DNA of 64,000 nt from Oryzias latipes. Its lineage: Eukaryota; Chordata; Actinopteri; Beloniformes; Adrianichthyidae. Made by a program: the position numbers and the translations under genes. Below are positions 24,425 through 36,049 of this stretch, piece by piece; position 1 is the first letter of the stretch; the number at the start of each line of letters is the position of its first letter. The notes under the pieces were generated by a model, which was not told where the DNA came from, made no database searches, and saw only the letters and a list, made by a program, of their open reading frames with translations. The DNA is taken from assembly GCF_002234675.1 (NCBI RefSeq), contig NC_019864.2, positions 13,409,582 to 13,473,581 on the forward strand, given 5' to 3'.

Positions 24425-24880
24425 CCTCTGATGCAAATTGTGTTTTTGGTGTTTTTAACATGTTCTTGTGACAATTTTCTGATGATTTAGGACATAAATT
24501 AACAAAGAGAAAGTTAAAATTACATTTCTGAATGTTTTTTTATTTTAAATCGTTGGGAATGAGAAGCAGACAAAAAAGGGTGTTTACGAAAGAGCTTATT
24601 TGTGATGTAGAAAATACAGTGGGCCCCAAAACGCCCTGCTCTGAGCTCCCAGCGACAGAGAGGGGAAGCGGGCGTGGTTGAACCACACCAATAGTCCCGC
24701 CCACAACTCAGAGGGGAATTTCAAATAAACTACTGCTAGAAAGCAGCATAGTTTTTTTCATTTTCGCTAAAAATGGCATTATCATAATTAAAAGGCCACT
24801 GGGAATGCTTATAGAATAGATCAAAAGATGATTGAACAGAGATTTAGTGTATACAATTGAAGAGTTCATGTTTAATTTAA
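24425..24880 (+). repeat. Dispersed repeat family R1, copy A
   Basis: It starts with CTCTGATGCAAATTGTGTTTTTGG and continues with AACATGTTCTTGTGACAATT, ACATTTCTGAATG, GAGAAGCAGACAAAAAAGG, CCCTGCTCTGAGCTCCCAG and AATTAAAAGGCCACTGGGAATGC. The same series of blocks occurs, diverged, at 42190-42820. It is a non-coding dispersed element about 450 bases long. Confidence 0.7.
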
Positions 24881-27285
24881 CAATTAGCTTTAGCCTATAG
24901 TGATTAGGTTGCGTGTCACCCAAGTTTTCTAGTTTGTTATTTTATATTTCTTGTTTTTGTTTAATGAGGCCATAACCATTCCATTATTCGTTTTATAATT
25001 TCTCTTTCATTCAGGCACCTTTGCTTGGGATTCTGACCAAGTCATGCCAAAGCAATACTTTATGCACATGGTCTGATGCAGTGACTGATGGAATGACTGT
25101 ACGCATTTACATGTGCATCAAAGATGTGAGGAACATGCAGGTCTCTGTAATTAGCAGTGTGAAAGCTCTATCCTGCTTGCTCCTTGCCTATGTTTATACC
25201 GTCTCAATTATCTGCTCTATAACAGAGCAGAGCGCACATCTCTCCTGCCTCTGAGGTGTCTGTGATCCCAGGGCTTCCACTCCTGAAAGTGGACACCAAT
25301 GCAGAGCTACTTGCCAGTTCCTGCGCTTTGATAGCCACCAAGTTTAGCCTGCTGTCATCTGAAGTAGATGTCCATGCTTTTTGCTGATCGGCAGCGAGGC
25401 GTACAGCAAAGATATGAAACAGGACACCTCAGATCCGGAGGGCAGGGTTCCTTGGAATTACCTCTCTGCATGTCTTGCCCCACGCCCATCTCGGATTATG
25501 ATTTCACTCCTTGATCAAGCCTTTGCCTTTTTTAGCCCCCAGTATCATCCAAAATCCCAACTGAGGCAAGTGCACAGGGATCACTTCAAAAGAAAGCCCC
25601 ACATGGGTTATCAATCAAAGCTGACTTCAAACATTAAAAAAATATGTTTGTAACTTTATTATTCTTGTCAATTCACTCTTATTTACTGATATTTACATCC
25701 ATAGCTTCCATCAGACATGTTGTATTCATCACATTTGGAATTGACTGACAGTCACAGATAATTTAACCAAAAGTATCTTCACAAAGACAGTTTAATAACA
25801 TAAAATGTTAGTCTCCTATAGAGAAAATTCAAAGAAGAGGTCAGATTCAAGATTTGACTGAAGTTGTTTGGTTGGATAAAATCCCCCTCTGACCTTTCTT
25901 CAGGGAAACTCCTGTGACTTTGAAGTTAAATGGAAAAATTTATGTGCGAATGAAAAGAAAAATTAAACCACACACCTAATGATTGAATTACTTATTTTTT
26001 CACAATTTACCAATCATTTTTTAAATATTTTACAGTTAAAAAAACATATACTCCTCCATAAGCAACAGCTCAGTGAAGGTCTGACCCATCAGGCTCTCTA
26101 AGGGTCAAAAGGTTAAACGTGGGTGAGACTAACATGTCGCGTTTGAAGGTTGTTGGATGGATCTTCAAACTTCCACGGCTCACATGTCGACCCTCCCTGG
26201 GGAGGTTGTTGAACTCCATGTTGCTTCTCACTTATGAGGCGCCAGTGACTGAATGAAATGTAACGCTCTTCACTGAACATCAGTATAGTTTCATTTGAAT
26301 GCCTGTTCAACATCTTTTTTTAACAGAAACCTACATTGTGAAACAGCCTGCACAAAGCACAGCTTTTCAGTTGTTTTGCTGCCAAAAAATGACAAACACA
26401 TAAATGTTAACTTTGCTGAAATGGCTAGCATGGAGGTTTTAGTTAAATCAGCTGATCCAAAAGTAGTTTTCCTGTTACGACTGAGTTTCCTGACTAATAT
26501 TTGAAAATTAGAATATAGGTTAAAGAATGTTAACCATTATATACTGTACAGTCATTTAAAACTAAAACTAAAATGAAAGAAAACTGATAAAAATAGTGTT
26601 TTTTGTAGTTTTTTTTTTTATTGTTGTTGTGGTTGAAAGAAAAAAAAAGTCTGTGTGCCATGATAGGTGATTGCAGTTTGACATTAATACACATTTTCTC
26701 TCAAGAACCATGAAATGATGGTATCCATGTCAAGTTGTAAAATCAATTGTTTCCTGAAAGTTTGATGTATAGCCTGGTTAGAGGTCATTTTTAGTGCTGT
26801 GTAAAAAAACAATATTCAACATCATTATTTAAAATGGACCATACTGAGCAAACTGTTGAAAGCCCGGAGCGAATTAAAAAAATGACACAAGACACTTTTA
26901 CTTTAAAAGCGTCAACAAGACTTGGTGTAAGTGGCAAAAACCCAAAAAATGTCTCACCCTCTTTTTCGTTGCCCTTCACACAGAGCGCTCATGAGAGGGG
27001 AGCAAAAGCTATAGACCAGACTGGATGCTGAAAGAAAGCAGGAAAAATATGTATTTGTTCTGGATGTCATATATGTGTCTACACTTCTTTACTTCATTAT
27101 TTTAAATATTTAAAATGTTTTTAAACCTTTTTTGGGTTTTTTTTCTGCACTGTTGGTTGTTGTTTAATTAAGAAAACAGGAATTGCACCAGCACTTTAGT
27201 TCACTTCTGATCTCCAGCTTGCTGAAAGGGTCGTATCATTGGTATTCAGGTAGACCAGAATGGATTCATTGGAACAAATGGTAAG
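24881..27285. other. AT-rich intergenic stretch, no gene recognised
   Basis: No exon recognised on either strand. A piece at 25020-25640 is open over short stretches and is more GC-balanced, but the tracts do not resemble known proteins. Confidence 0.4.
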
Positions 27286-27540
27286 TGGTGTATACTTATA
27301 TAGCACTTTACTACCTTCTCAGAAGACCCATCGCGCTTTACAGTCACAGTTCCGTTCATCTATGCACACGTACACGCACTGATGGAGGCTCCGCTGTCAC
27401 CAATGCAAAAAGACGGTGTGTTAGTGTCTTGCCAAAGAACACTTTGACACATGGGCAGCCATGGTGGGAACTTAACCAGCGATCTTTCGATCGGAGGGTT
27501 GACCACTGTACCTCTGCAACGCAGCCTCCCGGTGATAACA
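27286..27540 (-). mobile_element. tRNA-derived SINE-like repeat
   Basis: The minus strand starts with a tRNA-like head (AGGTACAGTGGTCAACCCTCC then GATCGAAAGATCGCTGGTTAAG, resembling A- and B-box regions). It continues through GTGTCAAAGTGTTCTTTGGC to a 3' part with AGCGCGATGGGTCTTC and AAAGTGCTATATAAG. The overall plan is that of fish tRNA-derived SINEs. Confidence 0.65.
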
Positions 27541-27578
27541 TTAAAGTTCAGGTGAGCTTCTTTCAGACTTGACTAATT

Positions 27579-27787
27579 AAGCCTTATGCAATCTTAGATG
27601 ACCCCACCCTTACATTAACGTGTTCTCCCTACCATGATAAAGGTGGATAAGGGTGGAAAGATTTCATGTAATCCATGGACACCAGTGAGGTTCACAAATC
27701 ATTGAAGAATAAAGGTTCAGCGCACTGTCTAGTAGGTCTAGATGACCCAACTCCCAACATCAAAGTGCCTAGGATAGCACAAGGGTT
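27579..27787 (-). mobile_element. piggyBac-like MITE, copy 1
   Basis: A 209-base non-coding element with terminal inverted repeats. The right end is AGCACAAGGGTT and the left end is a decayed AAGCCTTATGCA. Its interior matches the reverse complement of copy 3 at 42518-42724 (GGATAAGGGTGGAAAGATTTC, CCATGGACACCAGTGAGG, CGCACTGTCTAGTAGGTCTAG in order). The TTAA-CCC style ends suggest a piggyBac relative. It cannot move by itself. Confidence 0.75.
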
Positions 27788-27799
27788 ACACATACTATA

Positions 27800-28163
27800 C
27801 GTGAAAATTAATTTGGCTCAACAGCTCAACGCATTTTTAAATGTCATTTTAAAAAAGTGGCATCGGCTGGTTATTAAAAATACGCAGTAATGAATATTCA
27901 TCCGTCACTTCACTATACATCCAAAATCAGAAAATATAAAGAAAGTAAAAATGAAGAAAAAATACACCCTGTTACACTGTGTCATGTTTTGTTGAAGATC
28001 TTTTGAAATTCTTGGCTAAATCACCAAAAACCTTTAACCAGGACAAATAATTTCAAGTCTTTGAGGCCATGAGTGGATTTTCTTTGCTGATTACTTTCCT
28101 CACAGGAACCACCACATTTACACAAGCACTTTACAAGCACTCCCTTGTTCTGAAATTCAGTTT
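27800..28163. other. Spacer between two inverted MITE copies
   Basis: No gene or repeat recognised. The spacer separates MITE copy 1 from the fragment at 28164. Confidence 0.4.
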
Positions 28164-28210
28164 AACCCTTGTGCTATCCTAGGCACTTTGGGAGTTGGGT
28201 CACACAGCTG
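28162..28210 (+). mobile_element. piggyBac-like MITE, 5' fragment (copy 2)
   Basis: TTTAACCCTTGTGCTATCC then TAGGCACTTTGGGAGTTGGG matches the terminal part of the MITE found at 42518-42724, in opposite orientation to copy 1. The similarity fades after about 50 bases, so this is a truncated copy. It shows TTAA directly before CCC, as expected for piggyBac ends. Confidence 0.65.
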
Positions 28211-30040
28211 GACAGGGGCATTGGATCAAACTAAGGCTTTTACATGTGATTAAATGGATGTTTTCAAAGATGTCTTAAAATTGTGTTTGCCTGACATAAA
28301 GGGAAAATCTTTCATCATTTTTAGTTGTTTTTGCAAATTTAATTTTACTTTTAGTTTCCGTTGCTTGCTTTTACATTTGCCTGGTTACCTTACAGCAAAG
28401 CTAGCGATTGCAACATTGCAATAGATCAATACAACTTGCCCTCACTTTGAAATGGGATTTCCTTCACCATCAAAAGAAAGAATTGTGCATTGATATTTCG
28501 TTTTTTAGGTGACTCAAAACTTAATAAACATAATCAAATGAATCCAACCCAAACTTAAGATATAAAGGTATTATTCTCATGTTTATGTCTAAATGAATTT
28601 TGTATTTTAGTCTTTCAGCAGAGCTGTAATTGAATCCAGCATTAAAGTGCAAACCCCTGTGCTGGAACCTTGGAGACTCCTATAAATAAACAGGCAACAC
28701 TCCTTCAACACTTGCCTATAAGGCACATGGAATTATTAGCTCATGGCAAGAGCTGCCTGATCTTACAGTGTGTAGCCACAACTATTTTCTGCCAGCCATG
28801 ACCATTGGCTAACTCCTGGAGCGTGTCAGGAATGTGGTTTATTTGGAATTCGGAAAATGTAGTTTGTGCGTTTGCATCAATCTTACATGTCTTGGTCTGT
28901 TGCTGTGTAAAAATAAAAACACTTCGGCATTTATTGTTGATTCTTATGTGATGTATCTATTTTAACTTTTTTTTTAATTTACTACTCAAAGAGGGTTAAA
29001 AGTGAAAACAAATTTTTTGACAAATCTGTATTGTAAAATTTCATTTTTTAAATTTTTTTTAATGTTATAGGGACTTGGGAAAAACTCTACCTCCTGCAAT
29101 GTTTGGTGTTTGGTAAAAAAGGCAGTGAAGTTCATTTAGTTTAATTTAAAACATTTTCTACATTTTTACACAGGATTCATTATTTTTTGCTCTTTTTTTT
29201 TTTTTGACTAAAAAATAAAATGCTACGTTGAATTCATTGGCATGTGAGTTCTTCAGTTTCTTTGTAAGTGTGGCTGTTTCATAGTTCGTACACCAGGGAG
29301 CACTACTATTTCACTGATATACCAACCCCTGCAGCCCATCCAAGCACTTCCACACCAGAGGAGCAGTTGAAGTGAGGGAAGAAATCCAATTCCCAGTCAT
29401 GAAAAATACACACAGAAATATAAAACATACATTCTGAAAATACAATATTGCCCATTTATTTCTGTAGCAATTAGAATGAGCAGTTCATAGTTGAGGTGCA
29501 CAACTTCTATTACTTTCAATATTGAGGCATTTAATTATCTTTAATGTACTTTAGAATAAGTTTAAGCTTTATAGAAATCCTCAAACTCAAATTAACACAA
29601 AAATCAACACTCAAAGAAAACGTGAAAATGTCCTTTGATCTCTGTGTTTCTGATTTGGTAAACACAAAGTGCTGAATTAACCATGACTGAGCAGGATAAG
29701 CTCATGGTGTTTTACATATTTAGATATGGCTAACATGTGGCTATACCTACTGTGTATCAGTGAACCGGCTTCATTGGTTCTGTTGATAGTTTGAACCCTG
29801 TGCATAATGGATGTCCTCGTCACTGGTTGGTGGAAGAGCCAAAGCACTGAACCTGTGACCTTGGGGCAAAATTGTTTTATTTTCAACATACTTTTTTGTG
29901 TGTGTTTACCTAAAGTAAGCCAAAGACAATGCAGAGCAGCAAATTAATAAATATAAACATTATAGCTGCAAGAACAAGTGTCAGGAGGCTGCAGCAAATA
30001 AGAAGCATCTGAAAGAGAAAAGTGAAGAACTAAATGAACT
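28211..30040. other. AT-rich intergenic stretch, no gene recognised
   Basis: No exon or clear repeat seen. Several T and A homopolymer runs occur around 28960-29220. Confidence 0.4.
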
Positions 30041-30065
30041 GGTAACACTTTATATTGAGATTCCT

Positions 30066-30801
30066 TAACAAGCTCTGTTAACACATTAACAAGCATTATA
30101 AATGAATTTATAGGGTGTTAGTAAGACATTTATTAGTACAATAAGTCTAATAAGGTTAATTAAATTACTTAGTTAACACATTTACAAGTCTTATTATTAC
30201 AATTTTTTAAGATGCCAATGTTACATTTATTGCAATTATAGATGCCTAACAAATGTGTCAATGTTAATAAGCTTAATAAGATTTATTAACAACCTTTTTT
30301 AACATATTAAGAAGTATTAGTATTATTTGGGGTTCTAGTAAGAAATTTATTAGCATTATAGGTGTCTCACACAAGCCTAAGTGTTAATAATCTTAATAAG
30401 TTTTATTTACAAACTGAACAAATTAACAGGCATTATTAATGTGTCAGATGCTAGTAAGATATTTATTAGCATTATAGATGTCTTGCAAATACCTGAAGGT
30501 GTTAATAAGATTCATTAACATCTAAAGTCAGACCATTGTCTTCAAAGTCCATATTACTAAACTGCTTATAAGCTTAACAAATGTATTAATTAACTTTGTT
30601 AACAGTTTATTAATTGTTTTGCAGCACCTCATCTAAAGTGTGGAATCATTAGCATCTTAAAAACATTGTAATAATAGAGCTTGTAAATGTGTTCACTAGG
30701 TAATTTAATTAACCTTATTAGACTTATTGTACTAATAAATGTCTTACTAACACCCTAAAAATTATACTATAATGCTTGTTAATGTGTTAACAAAGCTAGT
30801 T
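30066..30801. mobile_element. Fold-back element with about 150-base terminal inverted repeats
   Basis: The left arm (30066-30215) and right arm (30652-30801) are near-perfect reverse complements. Shared blocks include TGTTAACACATTAACAAGC, TAGGGTGTTAGTAAGACATT, TATTAGTACAATAAGTCTAA and TAAGGTTAATTAAATTAC. The centre (30216-30651) holds further repeated ATTAGCATTATAG units. There is no transposase. The flanking GGTAACACTTTATATTGAG at 30041 resembles the ends of other fish non-autonomous elements and may be part of it. Confidence 0.85.
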
Positions 30802-31059
30802 ACGCTGTTTTTCAGCAAATTCTGCATATCAGTCAACAAGATTCATCTTGTGATGCTTGAAATGCCATTGCAAAACACAATTAAGACATACAATTAAATT
30901 AATTTTATGTTAATTGTACATTTGTCTAAAATTGTTTGTTAAAATAACAAATTTTAACACTAAAGAAATCATTTACTAAAATGATAACCTTGAGGTCTCG
31001 TGGTGTTCAGTCTTAATCATAAGAAAAGCATTTTTTCTCCACTTTCTCGCTTCCTGACA

Positions 31060-31765
31060 GGGCATTTGACAAGACATTAAACAAAAAAAACAGTTACCTA
31101 AAATTAATAATTTGTGGCCCCAAATTAGCATTTTATGCATACAAATTAGTATTTTAGCAAACAAATTAGTATTTTGTGGGCACACATTAATAGGAATCGA
31201 AGGTACTATAATACAAATTCTAATTTGCACATACAAAATGCAGATTTTTGTCCACAAATTACTGACTTCAAGCCACAAAATGCTAATTTGACTGCACAAC
31301 ATGCTAATTTGTGCCCACAAAATTCTTATTTGTGCTCATAAGATATGAGGCCAGAACAGTCTCATAATTCAGAATTGCACACACTCCGAGTCACAAATGC
31401 ACACACTTCGATTCACAAATGTCATTTTATGCAAACGTGCTAAATAAATTTGGAAATGCACACGTTCGAAGTGTGTGCAATTCTGAATTATGAGACTGTT
31501 CTGGCCTCATAATAAGATGCTATTTGTTTGCACAAAATGCAAACTTTTTTGCACACGAATGCCAATAAAATGCCAAATTTTTCCCACAAACTACTAATTT
31601 GTGGGCAAAAATTATTTACGGTGGTAAATTGTAAGGCACAAATTGTGGCTGCAAAATATGCATTCTGTGCAGAACATACTAAATTGTGGCCACAAAATCC
31701 AAATTTATGTGCACAAATTATCAATTTGAAGCTTACAATTTTTTTTACGTCATGTCCAGGGCTCT
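31060..31765. mobile_element. Second fold-back element, near-palindromic
   Basis: The core arms are 31344-31389 and 31466-31511, almost perfect reverse complements (ATGAGGCCAGAACAGTCTCA and the following bases). Outside the core the symmetry continues in weaker form: both flanks are rich in ACAAATTAGTATTTTG-like units, and TAATAATTTGTG near 31106 pairs with CACAAATTATCA near 31711. The whole block is therefore one large, partly decayed inverted repeat ending about 100 bases from the GPCR stop codon. Confidence 0.8.
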
Positions 31766-31866
31766 GTAATTTTTTGTCAACTAAAAGCAAGGAACAAATC
31801 ACAAAAACCTCCAAAGTTGGTATTTACAGAGGATGCTTAATCAGACCTAGTTGCATTCACCTGAAC

Positions 31867-32802
31867 TCAAAGAGTGTCTGTAGTGACACTAATGATTTGT
31901 GGATGTACTCTGGTCTTGTTACAGCTGAAGAACCAGGCTGCCCTCCTGTGGCGATGGCGCTTCGACAGCAGCACGTAGAGCACAGGGTTGATGCTGGGGT
32001 GCAAGTACTGAAGCACAGTACAAATGAAATAGAACATATCCCAGGCTGGTCCTTGACGATACAATTCCAAGTACACACAGAGCTCCAGCACATAACCAGG
32101 CAGCCAGCACACCGAGAAGGTGGTAGCAGCCAAAAACACCATTACAGATGCTCTGCGAGTGTTCCTGGCACTAGACACTGACATTACAGGACTCTTGTGT
32201 AAAAAGAGGGCCAGGCGAGCATAGTTGAAGGCGATGATCAGCATTGGAACAAAGTAGTAAAGCACAAACTGGCTCAGAACCACTTGGTAGTGATGCTCAT
32301 GAATGGTTGGAAGGCAGACGGTAAAGTTTGCCAAACTTGGGTTCAAACTTTCCTTGGTGGCAAACATTCGCAGAGGCACGCTGATGAAGAAGCTCAGAGC
32401 CCAGACCAAAACAAACATGAGGATCACCACATCCATGGTGGGGGGCTGATATGGGTTGGTGATAATCATGGCACGGGCCAGCGACACTGCACACAGCGAG
32501 TAGGTGCTAGCTGCCAGGCTGAATGCCAGCAGAAACTGGTAAACCTTGCAGGAGGTGTCTCCCAAAGGCCAAGTGTGGCTTACAGTGGAGTGCAAGGTGA
32601 AGGGGATGAGCAGAAGGCTCAGGGAGTCAGCTAAAGTCATGCTGAGGAGGAGAATATCTAAGCGGTTCTTGCGGATGGTGTTGTACTTGGCGAACAAGGA
32701 AAAAACAAGAAGGTTGGCGCATAGTCCAATTCCCAAGATGACTCCACATGTGCAAGCAAAAATTACTCCATAGCTGTTTGGAACTCCCATCTTATCTGAC
32801 AC
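31867..32802 (-). CDS. Class A (rhodopsin-like) peptide-type GPCR, main coding exon
   Basis: With the Met supplied by the upstream exon the protein has 312 residues. Seven membrane segments are visible. Landmarks: N31 in TM1, LAD (58-60) in TM2, C86 before TM3 and C164 in extracellular loop 2 for the disulfide, W135 in TM4, P187 in TM5, CWLP (233-236) in TM6, and NPVLY (273-277) in TM7, with Cys295 as a possible palmitoylation site. It looks closest to the galanin/allatostatin-like group, but I cannot name an orthologue. The DRY motif is replaced by ARA (110-112). The extracellular N-terminus is very short and has no sequon; N160-F-T in loop 2 could be glycosylated. The exon opens with GTG directly after an AG acceptor (TTTGATTGACAG), so translation does not start here unless from the internal ATG at 32790. 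Confidence 0.88.
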   Translation of the reverse strand: MSDKMGVPNSYGVIFACTCGVILGIGLCANLLVFSLFAKYNTIRKNRLDILLLSMTLADSLSLLLIPFTLHSTVSHTWPLGDTSCKVYQFLLAFSLAASTYSLCAVSLARAMIITNPYQPPTMDVVILMFVLVWALSFFISVPLRMFATKESLNPSLANFTVCLPTIHEHHYQVVLSQFVLYYFVPMLIIAFNYARLALFLHKSPVMSVSSARNTRRASVMVFLAATTFSVCWLPGYVLELCVYLELYRQGPAWDMFYFICTVLQYLHPSINPVLYVLLSKRHRHRRAAWFFSCNKTRVHPQIISVTTDTL

Positions 32803-33230
32803 CTGTCAATCAAAGAATATATACGTACTGTTAAAGTTTCAAGCTTCACCATCTTTTTAAAAGAGGCATTGTTTTTAGAGGGAAGACTGCTTTGTAGAGT
32901 AAAACTATACCATAAGTTGTAAAATTGTTGGGTTCTATTTCATTCAAAACTGTCTGTCTTTATCTTTGTTTTAGTATTGTTTTTGAAAGATTGCAGTGGC
33001 AGGGCTAGAAAATTTTAAATTGGGGGAGGCCATTACAAATGAAAGGATCAAAAAGACATATTTCTGACACTTTTATTTTTATTGCTACTATTGTTAATGT
33101 TAAAACAGCAGTTCTGTTTAATTGAGGTCCTATTACTAAATTACTAATGCTTAAAGAAGCTTGTAATGATGATTTCTTAATCTTTGTCAATAATGATTCT
33201 AATGTGGACTCAAAAATTGAGGGCAAGTTT

Positions 33231-33261
<31 letters not shown>

Positions 33262-34133
33262 GGGCTTTTTGCTAAAGGGGCAGCTGCCCCCCATCTCTAC
33301 CCCTGACGGATAGGTTAAATATTGCAAGCTCAATGCCTAATGTTGTGGTGCAAAAGATACTTTGATAGATACTGAAAATCAAGAGTACAGAGTTGAGGTC
33401 ATAAAATCTTCAATAAAGTCAATGCTTATGTGGTTAAAATGAAACAATCCAGAGCTTTATAGCTGCACAAATACATCATGGATTGTCACTACAGTGATTT
33501 GGGCCGACGTCTGCTGAATTTGAGTATCTGATAAATGCTTCCCTTTACAACTTTGTAAAATTGAATTTACTTTTATAATATTCAGTATATTTTTTAATAC
33601 ATTAAATGACTGAAATAAACCTTTTAAATTACAAAAAACATTAAGTAAGCTCATAGGTAGCAGGAACACATTATGTGAATTAATACAATAGTTTAAACAG
33701 TTTTAAATTGTCGATTTCTTCCAATTAGATAAACTTAAAAAAGTGAATAATTGTTGTGATTTTTTGTATTTAAATTATTGAAACCAAGTGATACAAAATG
33801 TAATGTTACATTTTCAATTTTCTAAACTATTGAAGGACAAACAGCAGAAAGTTCCTAAGTAAATTGTCTCAGGGATGAAAATGCTAGTTTGTTTTGTAGT
33901 TCGTCCAAAATCAGTCTTTAAATTCATCAAAAGATTGTGGAAGACATTAAAATGCATGTCTTTCTCTTCTCATCATACTAAGAGGACCCAGGGTTACAAA
34001 GCCATCTGACAATGAACACTCACTTAAAAGTAAGATAATATAAAATGAATTTCCTGAGGTGAATCTGGCATCAAAAATGACAAACACTTTGAAAATATTT
34101 GAAAAACTTCATTCCTTGCCGGTTGATACTCAC
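32803..34133 (-). other. Predicted intron of the GPCR gene
   Basis: On the minus strand the donor is CTATG then GTGAGT (first intron base 34133) and the acceptor is TTTGATTGACAG (last intron base 32803), 1331 bases in all. Splicing joins ATG to GTGTCAGATAAGATG, in frame with the receptor. The intron contains a GT run and a run of G at about 33227-33264. No other exon was recognised inside it. Confidence 0.6.
33227..33264. repeat. (GT)n followed by poly-G
   Basis: About eight GT units followed by more than 20 G. Long poly-G is rare in this AT-rich setting and prone to sequencing or assembly error in length. Confidence 0.9.
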
Positions 34134-34390
34134 CATAGTTGTTTCTCTACTGTCTTTCCTGTGTTGTACCTCTACCCACATTGTGTTCACCAGATAGTCT
34201 TTCTTCGCAGATTTGTGTCCTGCTGATATTTTCAGGGCAAAAACCAAGTGGCAGCTTCTCTTGCTTCTTTGCTCGGTCAGACAGCTGAATGTGAATGCGT
34301 GAAAAACAAACATTGCTTGAGCTGAATTCATTCTGGTTCACTGGACTCAAGAAGAACTTATCTATTGGGTCAGTCTGCTGGCAGAACACT
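34134..34390 (-). CDS. Predicted 5' exon of the GPCR gene (initiator ATG at its end)
   Basis: The last three bases of this exon on the minus strand (34134-34136) are ATG, followed at once by the donor GTGAGT. Joined to the exon at 32802 this gives MVSDKMGVPNSYG and the receptor. Only the final codon would be coding; the rest would be 5' UTR. The upstream limit given is arbitrary because no transcription start or further splice site could be fixed. Confidence 0.5.
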
Positions 34391-35330
34391 TTTGTTTTGC
34401 CTTTTTGTCATTGAAGGATCTCAGGAGGTTTCAGTAGTTGACTGTGGCACCTTGTGGCGCGGCTGATAGAGTTTTATTAAACAAGAATGAATGACATGTA
34501 ACAAGACCAGCTCGTCAAGTGATTCATTGCAGTAAGGATGAACGATTTTTTTGTCATTAAACATTTTCCATTTCATAAGTTCACTCATGACTTCCTGTTA
34601 GTTTAATTATTGTACAGATTCACATGTTTTCTTTTATTATTTAACATACATTTTAGATGAAAAAATGCTACAATTTGCTAAAGTTAATTTACTAGTAGCC
34701 ACTCAAATAGATCCACCTTCTGACATGAATGCTGAATAAAAGTGTAACCTATGTGCTGTACTGTTCTGTAACCACTTTCCCTCCTTCAGCTACCTAAAAA
34801 GATGTTGTTTTTTTATTTTAGTTGCCATATGAAAAATAGTTTACAACCACCCTCCTTAGCCACCATAAAACTCTACAGAAAGAATGGCCAGTATTGATTA
34901 CCCTCCCTTTCAAACCCTCCTATGGAGATATTAATGTTTCTCTCTATTGCTTTGATTGATTTTTTCAGTATGAACTGCAGACTACAAGAGGCGGCTTTAT
35001 CTGGCTTTCTGCAGCATTTATGACTCTGTGTCAGCTAATGGGTTTGTGGTGTACACCGATGCTGTTAGTGCAGGATACGGCTGACATTGATGCATTTGGT
35101 AAGCTTACCATTACCAATACCTATGTCTTTCATTCACTAGCTGCTAAAATGACACTTGTTGGCATATTACACAAAGGAGTGATCAGTGATATCTTAACTT
35201 GTTTGTATAAAGACAACAGCATATCAAGGAATTGCTTTTTCCTTCTACACATCATCTTGACCATGAATACAAGAATAATGGTGAATTGGCAGCATTTATA
35301 AAGCACTTTTCTTGTTCAATCCAGGTCATT
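34391..35330. other. Intergenic, no gene recognised
   Basis: AT-rich DNA upstream of the GPCR. The open tract at 35020-35301 (plus) resembles nothing I know. Confidence 0.4.
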
Positions 35331-35589
35331 TACATAGAGCCGCTGAACGTGGGATCTTGGATGCACTATTAGCATACGTGTTTACACCGTATGCTAATAT
35401 GTAACAGTGGGCTGTCACTACCAAATACCAGCACATGTACCTACAATTAGAAGAGGTGGAATGTTGAAGCATTGCAAATCTTGCTCCAGGCTTTTTCTTT
35501 CACTTCTCTATTCTGATATATGAAAGACTTGGTATCATAATTCCGGTAAGGAGCAAACTGCAAATATTCATTTCTCATTCACTTCCGTG

Positions 35590-35775
35590 AATTAAAAAGG
35601 ACCCTACCAACACGTCACTACTAAATCTAAATCTAAATCCCTGATTGGTCAAAGTTCAACTGATTTGCCTTTTAATGAGCGCCCAATGGTTGCACAATTT
35701 GTATGTCGAGTCCAAAAAACGGACTTAAATATTGTATTGTAACGTGAGAACGCAAGAGTTTTGAATGAGAAGCAC
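35590..35775 (-). repeat. Dispersed repeat family R2, copy A
   Basis: Read on the minus strand it contains CATTCAAAACTCT and TTGAACTTTGACCAATCAGG then GATTTAGATTTAGTAGTG. These blocks recur in the same order on the plus strand at 38070-38235. Function and class are unknown. Confidence 0.6.
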
Positions 35776-36049
35776 AAAACTTGTATATACGTGTATTTAT
35801 ACAGGTTTTTCCATTGGAAGTGGTCGCTTGATTGTCTGTTGGCATGGCCGGTGTGAATGTGGCATTACCCAGAAAAACATCAAAACAAATGTATCAGTTA
35901 TAATCGACCTCATTCCGGATTATTGCAAGACATATCCAGATAATTCCTCTAATAGCAGATGTGTGAAATTTTTAATGGTGACTTTTATAAGTGACTAACA
36001 GATTATACCGAAGAGTTTTTGCCATATTCATCATATTTAGAAACCCAAG

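Noticed and set aside
31528-32634. Plus-strand frames across the GPCR and the fold-back element
   Set aside because: They are antisense to a clear receptor gene or lie in a palindromic repeat.
32788-32790. Internal ATG as the GPCR start
   Set aside because: Possible, but the upstream exon ending in ATG next to a consensus donor and the acceptor directly before GTG give a better in-frame start; kept only as an alternative.
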